From the NCBI GenBank assembly GCA_017983635.1, contig JAGOBA010000002.1:372001-436000 (forward strand): 64,000 bases of DNA, given 5' to 3'. The position numbers and the translations under genes are program-made. Position 1 is the first letter of the stretch, and every line of letters begins with the position of its first letter. This DNA is from Alphaproteobacteria bacterium (GTDB taxonomy: Bacteria > Pseudomonadota > Alphaproteobacteria > Micropepsales > Micropepsaceae). The notes under the pieces were generated by a model, which ran no database searches, was not told the origin of the DNA, and worked only from the letters and a program-made list of their open reading frames with translations. Positions 1 through 9,115 of this stretch are shown piece by piece.

Positions 1-634
1 CCTGGAAGCGATCGATGCCGGCATCGCGCTCGCCGTTTGCATCACCGAGGGCATCCCGGTTCTCGACATGGTCAAGGTCAAGCGCGCGCTGCAAGGCTCC
101 AAGACCCGCCTTGTCGGTCCGAACTGCCCCGGCGTCATCACCCCCGGCGAATGCAAGATCGGCATCATGCCGGGCCATATCCACCAACGCGGCAGCGTGG
201 GCATTGTGTCGCGTTCGGGCACGCTCACCTACGAGGCCGTCGCCCAAACAACGGCCGCAAAGCTCGGTCAAACGACCTGCGTCGGCATTGGCGGCGACCC
301 CGTGAACGGCACGAATTTCATCGATGTGCTCGAGATGTTCCTTGCCGATCCGGAAACGAAATCCATCATTATGATCGGTGAAATCGGTGGCTCGGCCGAA
401 GAAGACGCGGCCGAGTTCTTGAAACGCTCGAAGGTGAAGAAGCCGGTCGTCGGATTCATCGCAGGCGTAACCGCACCGCCGGGGCGTCGCATGGGCCACG
501 CCGGTGCGATCGTCTCCGGCGGCAAAGGCACCGCCGAGGGCAAGATCGACGCGATGCGCTCGGCTGGCATCACGGTCGCCGACTCGCCGGCAGCGCTCGG
601 CACGACGCTCTCGCGCGTGTTGAACGGTCACTAG
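1..634 (+). CDS. sucD: Succinyl-CoA synthetase alpha subunit, 3' part
   Basis: Partial gene; the reading frame is open from base 2, so the start lies upstream of the window. With the beta subunit SucC it converts succinyl-CoA to succinate with NTP formation in the TCA cycle (cytosol). The product matches the family closely: [48 protein letters not shown], and [16 protein letters not shown], which carries the phosphorylated catalytic histidine. The stop is at 632-634, and sucA follows 51 bases later in the same direction, the usual alphaproteobacterial sucCDAB order. Confidence 0.97.
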   Translation, partial: LEAIDAGIALAVCITEGIPVLDMVKVKRALQGSKTRLVGPNCPGVITPGECKIGIMPGHIHQRGSVGIVSRSGTLTYEAVAQTTAAKLGQTTCVGIGGDPVNGTNFIDVLEMFLADPETKSIIMIGEIGGSAEEDAAEFLKRSKVKKPVVGFIAGVTAPPGRRMGHAGAIVSGGKGTAEGKIDAMRSAGITVADSPAALGTTLSRVLNGH

Positions 635-685
635 TTATTAGCAGCCTCGCTCTACAACAGCGCGAGACATGTGAGACGTTTTGAA

Positions 686-3652
686 ATGGCAACGCCCCAG
701 CCCAAAGGACCGCGCACGAACGAGGTCTTTTCGGAATCATCGTTCCTCTATGGCGCGAACGCCGCGTTCATCGAGCAGCAACTCGCGCTCTATCTGGAAA
801 ACCCGGCCTCGGTCGATGAAAGCTGGCGCGGCTTCTTCGCCGGTGTCGTGGAGCAGGGCGATGGCAAGCGCGGCGCCTCTTGGGCGCGCACCGACTGGGA
901 GCCTGCCGACGAAATCACCCGCGCATTGACCGGCACGCCGGATGCGAAGCCGGCCGCAAAAGCGGCCAAGCCCGCCATCGTCCACGAATTGCAGCAAAAG
1001 ATCGCCGCGATCGCACCGACGCTCTCCAGCGACGAAGTGCGCCGCGCCGTCGTCGACACCGTACGCGCGATTCAAATGATCCGCGCCTATCGCGTCCGCG
1101 GTCACCTCGAAGCGGATCTCGATCCGCTGCGCTTGACCGAACCGAAGCCCCATCCCGAACTGCACCCGGAAAGCTACGGCTTCGGCCCTGGCGATCTCGA
1201 CCGCCCGATCTTCATCGACCGCATGCTCGGCCTCGAAACCGCCACCGTGCGCCAGATGCTCGACATCTTGCGCCGCACCTACTGCGGCAAGATCGGCATC
1301 CAGTTCATGCACATCGCCGATCCGGAAGAAAAGGCGTGGCTGCAGCAGCGCATGGAAGGCGCCGATAAGGAAATCACCTTCACGCCTGAGGGCAAGAAAG
1401 CGATCCTCCAGAAGCTGATCGAGGGCGAAGGCTTCGAACGCTTCTGCTCGGTCAAATTCGTCGGCACCAAGCGCTTCGGTCTCGACGGCGGTGAAGCCGT
1501 GATCCCGGCGCTTGAACAAATCATCAAGGTCGGCGGCAAGCTCGGCGCAAAGGAAATCTCGATCGGCATGCCGCATCGCGGCCGCCTAAACGTGCTCGCC
1601 AACGTCATGGCGAAACCTTACCGCGCGATCTTTCACGAATTCCAAGGCGGCTCGTCGAGCCCCGAGGACGTCGCGGGTTCGGGCGATGTGAAGTATCACC
1701 TCGGCGCCTCGTCGGACCGCGAGTTCGACGGCAACAAAGTTCACCTCTCGCTCGCCGCCAACCCCTCGCACTTGGAAGCCGTCAACCCGGTCGTCCTCGG
1801 CAAGGCGCGCGCGAAGCAGCATCAATTCAAAGACAAGGTCGAACGCACCACCGTCATCCCGATCCTCATGCACGGCGACGCGGCGTTCGCGGGGCAGGGC
1901 GTCGTTGCCGAATGTTTCGCGATGTCGGGCACGAAGGGCTTCCGCACCGGCGGCACAATTCACGTCGTGGTGAACAACCAGATCGGTTTCACCACCGCGC
2001 CGATGCACTCGCGCTCCTCGCCGTATCCCTCCGACGTGGCGTTGATGGTGCAGGCGCCGATCTTCCACGTGAACGGTGACGATCCCGAAGCGGTCGTCTA
2101 CGGCGCGCGCGTCGCGACCGAGTTCCGTCAGAAGTTCCACAAAGACGTCGTCCTCGACATCTTCTGCTACCGCCGTTTCGGTCACAACGAGACCGACGAG
2201 CCGATGTTCACGCAGCCCTTGATGTACAAGGCCATCAAGGCGCACGCCTCCACGCTCGCGCTCTATGAAAAGCGCCTACTCGACGAAGGTACGATCACCG
2301 CCGACGAACTCGGCCAGATGAAAAAGGCGTTCGAAGAGCGTTTGCAAAACGCGCTTGAAGCCGCCTCCGCCTTCAAGGCAAACCGCGCCGACTGGCTCGA
2401 CGGGGCCTGGGCCGGCTTTGGCCAAGCCGAAGGCGAAGAGCGCCGTGGCGACACCGCCGTCCCGATGGTGCAACTCAAGAGAGTCGGCGCCGTGCTTGCG
2501 CGCGCGCCGGCCAGCATCAACCTCCATAAGACGATCCAACGCCTGCTGCAGCAAAAGCAGCAGATGATTGACACCGGCGCCGGCATCGATTGGGCCACCG
2601 CCGAAGCCTTGGCGTTCGGCACGCTGCTCGACGAAGGCTTCCACGTCCGCCTCCAAGGCCAAGACGCCAGCCGCGGCACGTTCAGCCAACGCCACGCCGC
2701 CTTCGTCGATCAACAAACCGAGGAACGCTACCACCCGCTGCAAAACATCTCGCCCAAGCAAGGCGAGTTCGAAGTCGTGGACTCGTTCCTCTCCGAGGAA
2801 GCGGCCTTAGGCTTCGAGTACGGCTACACGCTCGCCGAACCGAAAGCGCTGGTGCTGTGGGAAGCGCAGTTCGGCGACTTCGCCAACGGCGCGCAGGTCT
2901 TGATCGACCAGTTCATTGTCTCGGGCGAGCGCAAATGGTTGCGCATGTCCGGCCTCGTGATGCTGCTCCCGCATGGGTATGAAGGCCAAGGCCCGGAACA
3001 CTCCTCCGCCCGCCTCGAGCGCTTCCTGCAACTCTGCGCCGAAGACAACGTTCAGGTCGGCAACATATCGACGCCCGCGAACTACTTTCACGCGCTGCGC
3101 CGCCAGATTCACCGCAACTTCCGCAAACCGTTGATCCTGATGACGCCGAAGTCGCTGCTTCGGCACAAGCGCTGCGTTTCCCGGCTCGATGAAATGGCCG
3201 AGGGCACGTCGTTCCACCGCCTGCTGCACGACGATGCGCAAACCTATCCGGGCTCGACCGTCAAACTCGTACCCGACGACAAGGTCAAGCGCGTAATCCT
3301 CTGCTCCGGCAAGGTCTACTACGACCTTCTGGAAGAGCGCGAGAAGCGCGGCATCACGGACATCTACCTGCTGCGCGTCGAACAGTTCTATCCGTTCCCC
3401 GCGCGCTCGATGGTGACCGAACTCGGCCGCTTCCTGAAAGCCGACATGATTTGGGCCCAGGAAGAACCGAAGAACATGGGCGCCTGGACGTTCATGGAAC
3501 CGAACATCGAATGGGTCTTGAATCGCATCGGTGCGAAGACCCAACGCGCCCGCTATGTCGGCCGCAACGCCTCCGCCTCCCCCGCGGCCGGCCAAGCCAG
3601 CCGCCACCAAGCCGAACTCAAAGCCCTCCTCGACGACGCACTGAACCTCTGA
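686..3652 (+). CDS. sucA: 2-oxoglutarate dehydrogenase E1 component
   Basis: Thiamine-diphosphate E1 subunit of the 2-oxoglutarate dehydrogenase complex; it decarboxylates 2-oxoglutarate and passes the succinyl group to lipoyl-E2. The protein is 988 aa, normal for the family. The N-terminal [18 protein letters not shown] is the E2-contacting segment; the core motifs [28 protein letters not shown] and [13 protein letters not shown] are present, and the C-terminal half shows the transketolase-like domain ([20 protein letters not shown]). I chose the ATG at 686 with a GAGA box about 9 nt upstream; an in-frame GTG at 671 would add five residues. sucB starts 11 bases after the stop. Confidence 0.97.
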   Translation: MATPQPKGPRTNEVFSESSFLYGANAAFIEQQLALYLENPASVDESWRGFFAGVVEQGDGKRGASWARTDWEPADEITRALTGTPDAKPAAKAAKPAIVHELQQKIAAIAPTLSSDEVRRAVVDTVRAIQMIRAYRVRGHLEADLDPLRLTEPKPHPELHPESYGFGPGDLDRPIFIDRMLGLETATVRQMLDILRRTYCGKIGIQFMHIADPEEKAWLQQRMEGADKEITFTPEGKKAILQKLIEGEGFERFCSVKFVGTKRFGLDGGEAVIPALEQIIKVGGKLGAKEISIGMPHRGRLNVLANVMAKPYRAIFHEFQGGSSSPEDVAGSGDVKYHLGASSDREFDGNKVHLSLAANPSHLEAVNPVVLGKARAKQHQFKDKVERTTVIPILMHGDAAFAGQGVVAECFAMSGTKGFRTGGTIHVVVNNQIGFTTAPMHSRSSPYPSDVALMVQAPIFHVNGDDPEAVVYGARVATEFRQKFHKDVVLDIFCYRRFGHNETDEPMFTQPLMYKAIKAHASTLALYEKRLLDEGTITADELGQMKKAFEERLQNALEAASAFKANRADWLDGAWAGFGQAEGEERRGDTAVPMVQLKRVGAVLARAPASINLHKTIQRLLQQKQQMIDTGAGIDWATAEALAFGTLLDEGFHVRLQGQDASRGTFSQRHAAFVDQQTEERYHPLQNISPKQGEFEVVDSFLSEEAALGFEYGYTLAEPKALVLWEAQFGDFANGAQVLIDQFIVSGERKWLRMSGLVMLLPHGYEGQGPEHSSARLERFLQLCAEDNVQVGNISTPANYFHALRRQIHRNFRKPLILMTPKSLLRHKRCVSRLDEMAEGTSFHRLLHDDAQTYPGSTVKLVPDDKVKRVILCSGKVYYDLLEEREKRGITDIYLLRVEQFYPFPARSMVTELGRFLKADMIWAQEEPKNMGAWTFMEPNIEWVLNRIGAKTQRARYVGRNASASPAAGQASRHQAELKALLDDALNL

Positions 3653-3663
3653 AAGACCCCCGC

Positions 3664-4890
3664 ATGACGACCGAAATTCGCGTACCAGGCCTCGGTGAAT
3701 CGGTGACGGAGGCAACCGTCGCCAAGTGGTTGAAGAACCCGGGCGACGCCGTCCGCGCCGACGAACCTTTGGTCGAACTGGAAACCGACAAGGTGACGGT
3801 CGAAGTCCCGGCCCCAAGCGCGGGCGTCCTCGCCGAGATCCGCGTCCAGTCCGGCGCCACGATCGCCGTCGGCGGTGTGCTGGGGATGATCGGTGAAGGG
3901 GCAGGGGCCGCCGCACCCCCGCCACCGAAGCCGCAACCATTGCCTTCGACCGCACCCAAACCAGCCACAGCCGCGCCGGCGCCTCAGCCCCCGCGCGCGC
4001 CGGTCGCCAACGCACCGGTCGCCCCGTCGGCACGCAAAATGGCCGAAGAGGCCAACATCGCGCCCAGCAACATAGCCGGCTCCGGCCGCGATGGCCGCGT
4101 GATGAAAGGCGATGTCCTCGCCGCTATCGAAGCGCGCGCCAGCGAACCGCGCCCGGTCTACGTTCCTTCGTCCGGCCCGCGTCCCCACGCTAGCCGCGAA
4201 GAGCGCGTACCGATGACGCGCCTGCGCCGGACGATCGCGCTGCGCCTGAAGGAAGCGCAGAACACCTCGGCCATGCTCACGACCTTCAACGAGGTCGACA
4301 TGTCCGGCGTGATGCATTTGCGCGCTGCGCACAAAGACACGTTTGAGAAGCGCTACGGTGTGCGCCTCGGCTTCATGAGCTTCTTCGTGAAGGCCTGCCT
4401 AATCGCACTGAGGGAAATACCGTCAGTCAACGCGGAGATCGAGGGCGACGACATCGTCTACAAGAACTACTACGACATCGGCGTCGCCGTCGGCACGGAG
4501 CGCGGCCTCGTCGTGCCGATCGTGCGCGACGCCGATCAGCTGACGTTCGCCGACATCGAAAAGAAGATCAACGATTTCGGCCTGCGTGCCCGCGACAACA
4601 AGCTTAAGCTGGAAGAGCTGCAAGGCGGCACGTTCACGATCTCGAACGGCGGCGTCTACGGAAGCCTCATGTCGACGCCGATCCTGAACGTGCCCCAGGC
4701 AGGCATCCTCGGCATGCACAAGATCGAACAGCGCCCGGTCGCCATCGACGGCAAAGTCGAAATCCGCCCAATGATGTACGTCGCCCTCTCCTACGACCAC
4801 CGCCTGGTCGACGGCAAAGAAGCGGTAACGTTCCTCGTGCGCGTCAAAGAATGCCTGGAAGCACCGGAACGCCTTGTTCTCGAAGTGTAG
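3664..4890 (+). CDS. sucB: Dihydrolipoamide succinyltransferase (E2 of 2-oxoglutarate dehydrogenase)
   Basis: Structural core of the 2-oxoglutarate dehydrogenase complex; transfers succinyl from lipoamide to CoA. The 408-aa protein shows an N-terminal lipoyl domain (about 1-75) with the lipoylated lysine at K43 ([12 protein letters not shown]), a Pro/Ala-rich linker (about 80-125), a peripheral E1/E3-binding domain ([20 protein letters not shown]) and the catalytic acyltransferase domain ending in [13 protein letters not shown], giving catalytic H379 and D383. The ATG at 3664 is 12 bases after the sucA stop, so the two are surely co-transcribed. lpd follows after a palindromic repeat. Confidence 0.97.
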   Translation: MTTEIRVPGLGESVTEATVAKWLKNPGDAVRADEPLVELETDKVTVEVPAPSAGVLAEIRVQSGATIAVGGVLGMIGEGAGAAAPPPPKPQPLPSTAPKPATAAPAPQPPRAPVANAPVAPSARKMAEEANIAPSNIAGSGRDGRVMKGDVLAAIEARASEPRPVYVPSSGPRPHASREERVPMTRLRRTIALRLKEAQNTSAMLTTFNEVDMSGVMHLRAAHKDTFEKRYGVRLGFMSFFVKACLIALREIPSVNAEIEGDDIVYKNYYDIGVAVGTERGLVVPIVRDADQLTFADIEKKINDFGLRARDNKLKLEELQGGTFTISNGGVYGSLMSTPILNVPQAGILGMHKIEQRPVAIDGKVEIRPMMYVALSYDHRLVDGKEAVTFLVRVKECLEAPERLVLEV

Positions 4891-4908
4891 TCGCGTCCAA
4901 AAAAGTTC

Positions 4909-5057
4909 GTCATGGCCGGGCTTGACCCGGCCACCCAGTGCGCGCACGTCTGTGCGCGCGAGAGACTGAGACCGATGACCAGCCACTCACATCGCAATAG
5001 ATTTCCCCGGCGCTGCCGTGCCGCTTCCTGGGTGGCCGGGTCAAGCCCGGCCATGAC
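4909..5057 (+). repeat. MITE-like palindromic repeat, copy 1
   Basis: Two 30-base arms (4909-4938 and 5028-5057) are perfect inverted complements of one another and enclose about 89 bases of unrelated sequence. The arm itself contains a smaller palindrome (GCCGGGCTTGACCCGGC). The same 30-base arm recurs at 8195-8224 and 8370-8399. It carries no gene. It fills the sucB-lpd gap and ends 9 bases before the lpd start codon, so any sucB-lpd transcript carries this foldback and lpd translation starts beside it. Confidence 0.9.
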
Positions 5058-5066
5058 GGTGTTGGC

Positions 5067-6473
5067 ATGACCGACACATACGACGCCGTTGTCATCGGTG
5101 GCGGCCCCGGTGGCTACAACGCCGCGATCCGGTTGGGCCAGCTCGGCAAGCGCACGCTCTGCGTGGAAAAGCGCGGCAAGCTCGGCGGCACCTGTCTGAA
5201 CATCGGCTGCATCCCGTCCAAGGCGCTGCTCCGCGTCTCCGAACTCTTCGAAGAAACGAAATCGCACTACGGCGCGCTCGGCATCAAAACAACCGGTGTC
5301 GACTACGACCTGCCAACCATGATGGCGCACAAGGACAAGACCGTCGACGGCCTGACCAAGGGCGTCGAGTTCCTGTTCAAGAAAAACAAGGTCGAACACG
5401 TCTACGGCACCGGCGCGTTCGCCGGTGGCAACCGCGTCGACATCAAGGCGAACGACGGCACGACGCGCACGGTCGAAGCCAAGGCGATCATTATCGCGAC
5501 CGGCTCGGAGCCGACCCCGCTCGCCGGCGTCGCCGTAAACGAGAAGGACGTCGTCTCCTCCACCGGTGCCCTCGCGCTAACCACAGTGCCCAAGCGCCTG
5601 CTCGTGATCGGCGCCGGCTACATCGGCCTCGAAATGGGCTCGGTCTGGCGTCGTCTCGGCAGCCAAGTCACCGTCGTCGAATATCTGGACCGCATCACCC
5701 CCGGTCTCGACGGTGAAGTCGCCAAAAACTTCCAACGCATCCTTGCCAAGCAAGGCATGACGTTCAAACTGGGCGCCAAGGTCGTGGGCGTCGAACGCAA
5801 GAACGGCGCACTGCATGTCGCGATCGAACCCGCCGCCGGCGGCCCGCGCGAGACGATCGAAACCGACATCGTGCTCTCTTCGATCGGCCGCCGCCCCTAC
5901 ACGGAAGGCCTCGGTCTTGAAAAAGTCGGCCTCAAATTCGACGCCAAAGGCCGCATTCCGGTCGGCCACCACTACGCGACCGCGATTGCCGGCATCTACG
6001 CCATCGGCGACGTGATCGAAGGCCCGATGCTCGCCCACAAAGCCGAAGACGAAGGGGTCGCCATCGCCGAACGCATCGCAGGCCAAGCGGGCCACGTGAA
6101 CTACGAAGCAATCCCCGCCGTCGTCTACACCGCCCCCGAAGTCGCCACCGTGGGCAAAACCGAAGAAGACCTGAAGGCCGCCGGCATCGCCTACAAAGTC
6201 GGCAAGTTCCCCTTCAGCGCCAACTCCCGCGCCCGCGCGAACGCCAGCACGGAAGGCTTCGTCAAAATGCTCGCCGACGCCAAAACCGACCGCGTCCTCG
6301 GCGTCCACATGATCGGCCCCGAAGTCGGCAACATGATCGCCGAAGCCGCCTTCGCGATCGAACTCGGCGCCTCGTCTGAAGACATCGCCCGCACCAGCCA
6401 CGCCCACCCAACGCTAACCGAAGCCGTCCGCCAAGCCGCCCAAGCGGTCGGCGGCTGGACGATGCAGATGTAG
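5067..6473 (+). CDS. lpd: Dihydrolipoamide dehydrogenase (E3)
   Basis: Flavoprotein that reoxidises dihydrolipoamide with NAD+, serving 2-oxoglutarate dehydrogenase and possibly other lipoyl complexes. The 468-aa protein has the FAD dinucleotide-binding motif GGGPGGYNAA near residue 11, the redox-active disulfide C43/C48 (GGTCLNIGCIPSKALL), the NAD motif VIGAGYIGLEMGSV, and the C-terminal catalytic His-Glu pair in HAHPTLTE (about H447/E452). The start ATG lies right after repeat copy 1 and has only a weak Shine-Dalgarno sequence. Confidence 0.97.
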   Translation: MTDTYDAVVIGGGPGGYNAAIRLGQLGKRTLCVEKRGKLGGTCLNIGCIPSKALLRVSELFEETKSHYGALGIKTTGVDYDLPTMMAHKDKTVDGLTKGVEFLFKKNKVEHVYGTGAFAGGNRVDIKANDGTTRTVEAKAIIIATGSEPTPLAGVAVNEKDVVSSTGALALTTVPKRLLVIGAGYIGLEMGSVWRRLGSQVTVVEYLDRITPGLDGEVAKNFQRILAKQGMTFKLGAKVVGVERKNGALHVAIEPAAGGPRETIETDIVLSSIGRRPYTEGLGLEKVGLKFDAKGRIPVGHHYATAIAGIYAIGDVIEGPMLAHKAEDEGVAIAERIAGQAGHVNYEAIPAVVYTAPEVATVGKTEEDLKAAGIAYKVGKFPFSANSRARANASTEGFVKMLADAKTDRVLGVHMIGPEVGNMIAEAAFAIELGASSEDIARTSHAHPTLTEAVRQAAQAVGGWTMQM

Positions 6474-6595
6474 GCCTGGGAGCGCCGGCATCCTGCCGAC
6501 CCTGTCTTCTCCGACAGTCGAATCCCTTCAGCCACCGTTCAGCCACAAAATGCTCATATCCCAGCCTTCGAAAGTGAGGCTTAGGGGCAGGACAC

Positions 6596-6931
6596 ATGTG
6601 GCAACCCAGAATGTTCGGTATCGCGGTCGGCTGGCTCGCGGTCGCGGCCGTTGCCGTCTATTTCCTCCAAACCGACATGGTTCAGGCTGGCCTCTTCGGG
6701 GATAGCTGCCGCATTTTCGGTATGTCGTCTTGGTCTTGCGGTGTGCTGCCGAATCTCGCGGTCGGCGCCTCGAACGCGTTCGTCTACTTCATCGAACTGC
6801 CGTTCACCTACGAACCCGGCAACGACTGGATCGGCGCCACCTCCGCCATCATGTGGACCGGCTCCCCCGTCGCCTACTGGCTCGCCGCCATCGCCACGAA
6901 CTACTGGGTCTGGAAGCTGAATCAGCTTTGA
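6596..6931 (+). CDS. Small membrane protein of unknown function
   Basis: 111 aa. I do not recognise the family. An N-terminal hydrophobic segment (about 8-33, IAVGWLAVAAVAVYFLQ) and a C-terminal one (about 85-105, AYWLAAIATNYWVW) flank an aromatic-rich middle with two cysteines, suggesting two membrane spans. It follows lpd by 122 bases in the same direction. The GC-rich codon use matches its neighbours, and the ATG at 6596 has a GGGGCAGGA stretch upstream that could serve as ribosome-binding site. Probably real, function unknown. Confidence 0.6.
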   Translation: MWQPRMFGIAVGWLAVAAVAVYFLQTDMVQAGLFGDSCRIFGMSSWSCGVLPNLAVGASNAFVYFIELPFTYEPGNDWIGATSAIMWTGSPVAYWLAAIATNYWVWKLNQL

Positions 6932-6932
6932 A

Positions 6933-7260
6933 TCATGGTCTTTCGGTGAAGCGCATTCGCGATCGCCGGACGGTCACCAACGCGCCCCGAGCGAGCGATG
7001 CCTCGTGTAGCGCGATCACGCGACGGACGATGTCGAGCTGCTCCGGCGGAGAAACCTGCTCGACTCGGATGAGGCCGGATGAAACCAGCGGTGCGCTGGA
7101 AGATGTGCGTTCCGAAATCGGTGTCTTCCGTCAGCACCACGCGTGCGTCCGCGGCTGCCATCACCAAGACTTCTTGATCGGTCGGGTTGCGCGCCTCTGC
7201 GACGAGCGAAAGCACATCATGCCCGTCGCTCCGCAAGCCCTCAATCGTCAGCCGTCGCCT
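6933..7260 (-). pseudogene. Broken PIN-like toxin gene (DUF5615 type)
   Basis: One frame encodes LRSDGHDVLSLVAEARNPTD...VLTEDTDFGTHIF, typical of DUF5615 PIN-like toxins. The rest of the family (GLIRVEQVSPPEQLDIVRR, then VIALHEASLARGALVTVRRS and a stop at 6933-6935) is in another frame, so there is a frameshift at about 7090-7110. The usual N-terminal aspartate-bearing strand before the RSDGHDV segment is also missing: the homology begins right at the end of xerC. No partner antitoxin (normally DUF433) is adjacent. Best read as a decayed toxin-antitoxin remnant. Confidence 0.75.
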
Positions 7261-8186
7261 TACTTCCGCGCCCGCGGGTGCGCGCTCTCGTAGACCTTCA
7301 GCAAATGCGTCTCATCGACCGCCGTATAGCGCTGCGTCGTCGAGAGCGATGCGTGCCCGAGCAGTTCCTGAATCGCGCGCAAATCACCGCCCGCTGCCAG
7401 CAGGTGCGTCGCGAACGCGTGGCGCAGCGCGTGTGGGGTCGCGCTCTCCGGCAATCCCAGGGCTCGCCGCAAATGCTGCATCAGCCCCTGCACGATGCGC
7501 GGGTTGAGCCGCTTGCCGCGCGCGCCGAAGAACACCGGGTCGTCACGCGTCGCGCCGAATGGGCACATCTTCACGTACGTCTCGATCGCATCGCGCGCTT
7601 CCGGCAGCACCGGCACCACGCGCTGTTTGTTGCCTTTGCCGGTGATTACGATTGCCTCCGGCAACGGCAGCGCGCCGCGGTTCAGCCCCAGCGCCTCCGA
7701 AATGCGCAACCCCGCGCCATAGAGCAGCGTCAGCACGGCGACATTGCGCGCCGCGATCCAAGGCTCCGAGCCCAGGATCTCCGCCTCGTCGAGCAGCATC
7801 TGCGCGCCTTGAACCGAGACCGGCTTCGGCACCGAGGCCGGCAGCTTCGGTGGCCGCACGCGCCGGATCGCGATGTTCTCGACCAACCCCTGCTTCTGCA
7901 AGAACATGAAGAACGTTCGAAGCGCCGACACCGCCCGCGCCACACCGCGCGGGCCTAAGCCGTCTTCGCGCCGCGTCGCCAACCACCCGCGCACATCCGC
8001 CGCCGAAACATCTTTCAGCGCAGGAAGATCGACGGTCTCCCCGCGGTGCGCCCGGAGGAACCCCAAGAACCCGCCGACATCATGCGTGTAAGCCTCGACC
8101 GTCTTCGGCGACAGCCGGCGCACATGCATCATCTGCTCGCGCCAAACCTGAAACGCTTGGGCGCCGTCCATTTCGCGACGACCCAA
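7260..8186 (-). CDS. xerC: Tyrosine recombinase XerC
   Basis: Site-specific recombinase that with XerD resolves chromosome dimers at dif. The 308-aa protein has an N-terminal SAM-like core-binding domain (about 8-100) and a C-terminal catalytic domain with all active-site residues visible: R161 (GAGLRISEAL), K184 (GKGNKQR), H252 and R255 (HALRHAFATHLL), H278 (LGHASLSTTQRY) and nucleophile Y287. Start could be the ATG at 8186 or the one five codons in (8171). It lies between the lpd region and transaldolase/priA as in many alphaproteobacteria. Confidence 0.93.
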   Translation of the reverse strand: MGRREMDGAQAFQVWREQMMHVRRLSPKTVEAYTHDVGGFLGFLRAHRGETVDLPALKDVSAADVRGWLATRREDGLGPRGVARAVSALRTFFMFLQKQGLVENIAIRRVRPPKLPASVPKPVSVQGAQMLLDEAEILGSEPWIAARNVAVLTLLYGAGLRISEALGLNRGALPLPEAIVITGKGNKQRVVPVLPEARDAIETYVKMCPFGATRDDPVFFGARGKRLNPRIVQGLMQHLRRALGLPESATPHALRHAFATHLLAAGGDLRAIQELLGHASLSTTQRYTAVDETHLLKVYESAHPRARK

Positions 8187-8194
8187 AAATAGTC

Positions 8195-8399
8195 GTCATG
8201 GCCGGGCTTGACCCGGCCACCCAGCTCTCGCGCGATAGCACGACGAAAACTCAGCCTCACCACAAAGAGACGAAATCCACGAAGTTGCACGAAGGCCTTG
8301 GTGAGCCTTCGCGACCTTCGTACCTTCGTGGTGAAAAAACTGAGTCTCCATCGCGCTATCGCACGAGAACTGGGTGGCCGGGTCAAGCCCGGCCATGAC
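8195..8399 (+). repeat. MITE-like palindromic repeat, copy 2
   Basis: A 205-base long imperfect palindrome. Its outer 30 bases on each side (8195-8224, 8370-8399) are identical to the arms of copy 1 at 4909-5057. The inverted match continues inward for about 30 more bases with a few mismatches (CGATAGC-containing segment), and the centre is built from CACGAAGG/CCTTCGTG units. It lies between the xerC start and the end of the transaldolase gene. No coding capacity. Confidence 0.9.
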
Positions 8400-8410
8400 G
8401 AAATTAGAAG

Positions 8411-9073
8411 TCACTTCCGCGGCACCGTTTGCCCCGTCTTCGCCCAATCGGCCAAGAACGCGGCGAGACCTTTGTCCGTTAGCGGGTGCTCGATCAGTTG
8501 CTTGAACACGCTGGGCGGCAACGTCGCCACATCCGCGCCCGCTTTCGCCGCCTCCGTCACATGCATCGGATGGCGAACCGACGCAGCCAGGATCTCCGTC
8601 TCCAGCCCCATGTAATTGTCGTAGATCGAGCGGATATCGCGGATCAGCTGCATCCCGTCCTCGCCCACATCGTCGAGCCGCCCGATGAACGGCGAGATGA
8701 ACGTCGCCCCTGCTTTCGCCGCGAGCAGCGCCTGGTTCGCCGAGAAGCACAACGTCACATTCACCATCGTGTCTTCTTCGGTCAGCGTTTTGCACGCGCG
8801 CAATCCCGCCCACGTCAGCGGCACCTTCACCGCAATGTTCTCCGCGATCTTGGCGAGTGCGCGCCCCTCGGCCAGCATGCCGTCCACGTCGGTCGCGGTC
8901 ACCTCCGCGCTCACCGGCCCTTCGACCAGGTCGCAGATCTCGCGAATCGCGTCGACGAAATTGCGACCCGATTTCGCAATCAACGTCGGATTCGTTGTCA
9001 CCCCGTCGACGAGTCCCGTCGCGGCCCAAGTTTTGATCTCAGCCACATCGGCGGAATCGAGGAAGAATTTCAT
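8411..9073 (-). CDS. fsa: Transaldolase / fructose-6-phosphate aldolase family (short type)
   Basis: 220 aa, the length of the short TalC/FSA-type transaldolases. Begins [16 protein letters not shown], with [13 protein letters not shown] and the Schiff-base lysine in VKVPLTWAG. It acts in the non-oxidative pentose phosphate pathway or as fructose-6-phosphate aldolase; the sequence alone does not separate the two. The start at 9073 is set by the conserved N-terminus; the open frame upstream to 9139 is not conserved. Divergent from priA with only 42 bases between. Confidence 0.9.
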   Translation of the reverse strand: MKFFLDSADVAEIKTWAATGLVDGVTTNPTLIAKSGRNFVDAIREICDLVEGPVSAEVTATDVDGMLAEGRALAKIAENIAVKVPLTWAGLRACKTLTEEDTMVNVTLCFSANQALLAAKAGATFISPFIGRLDDVGEDGMQLIRDIRSIYDNYMGLETEILAASVRHPMHVTEAAKAGADVATLPPSVFKQLIEHPLTDKGLAAFLADWAKTGQTVPRK

Positions 9074-9115
9074 GGGGTATTGACCTTCTGTTCGCAATCG
9101 GGCGGACCATACCGC

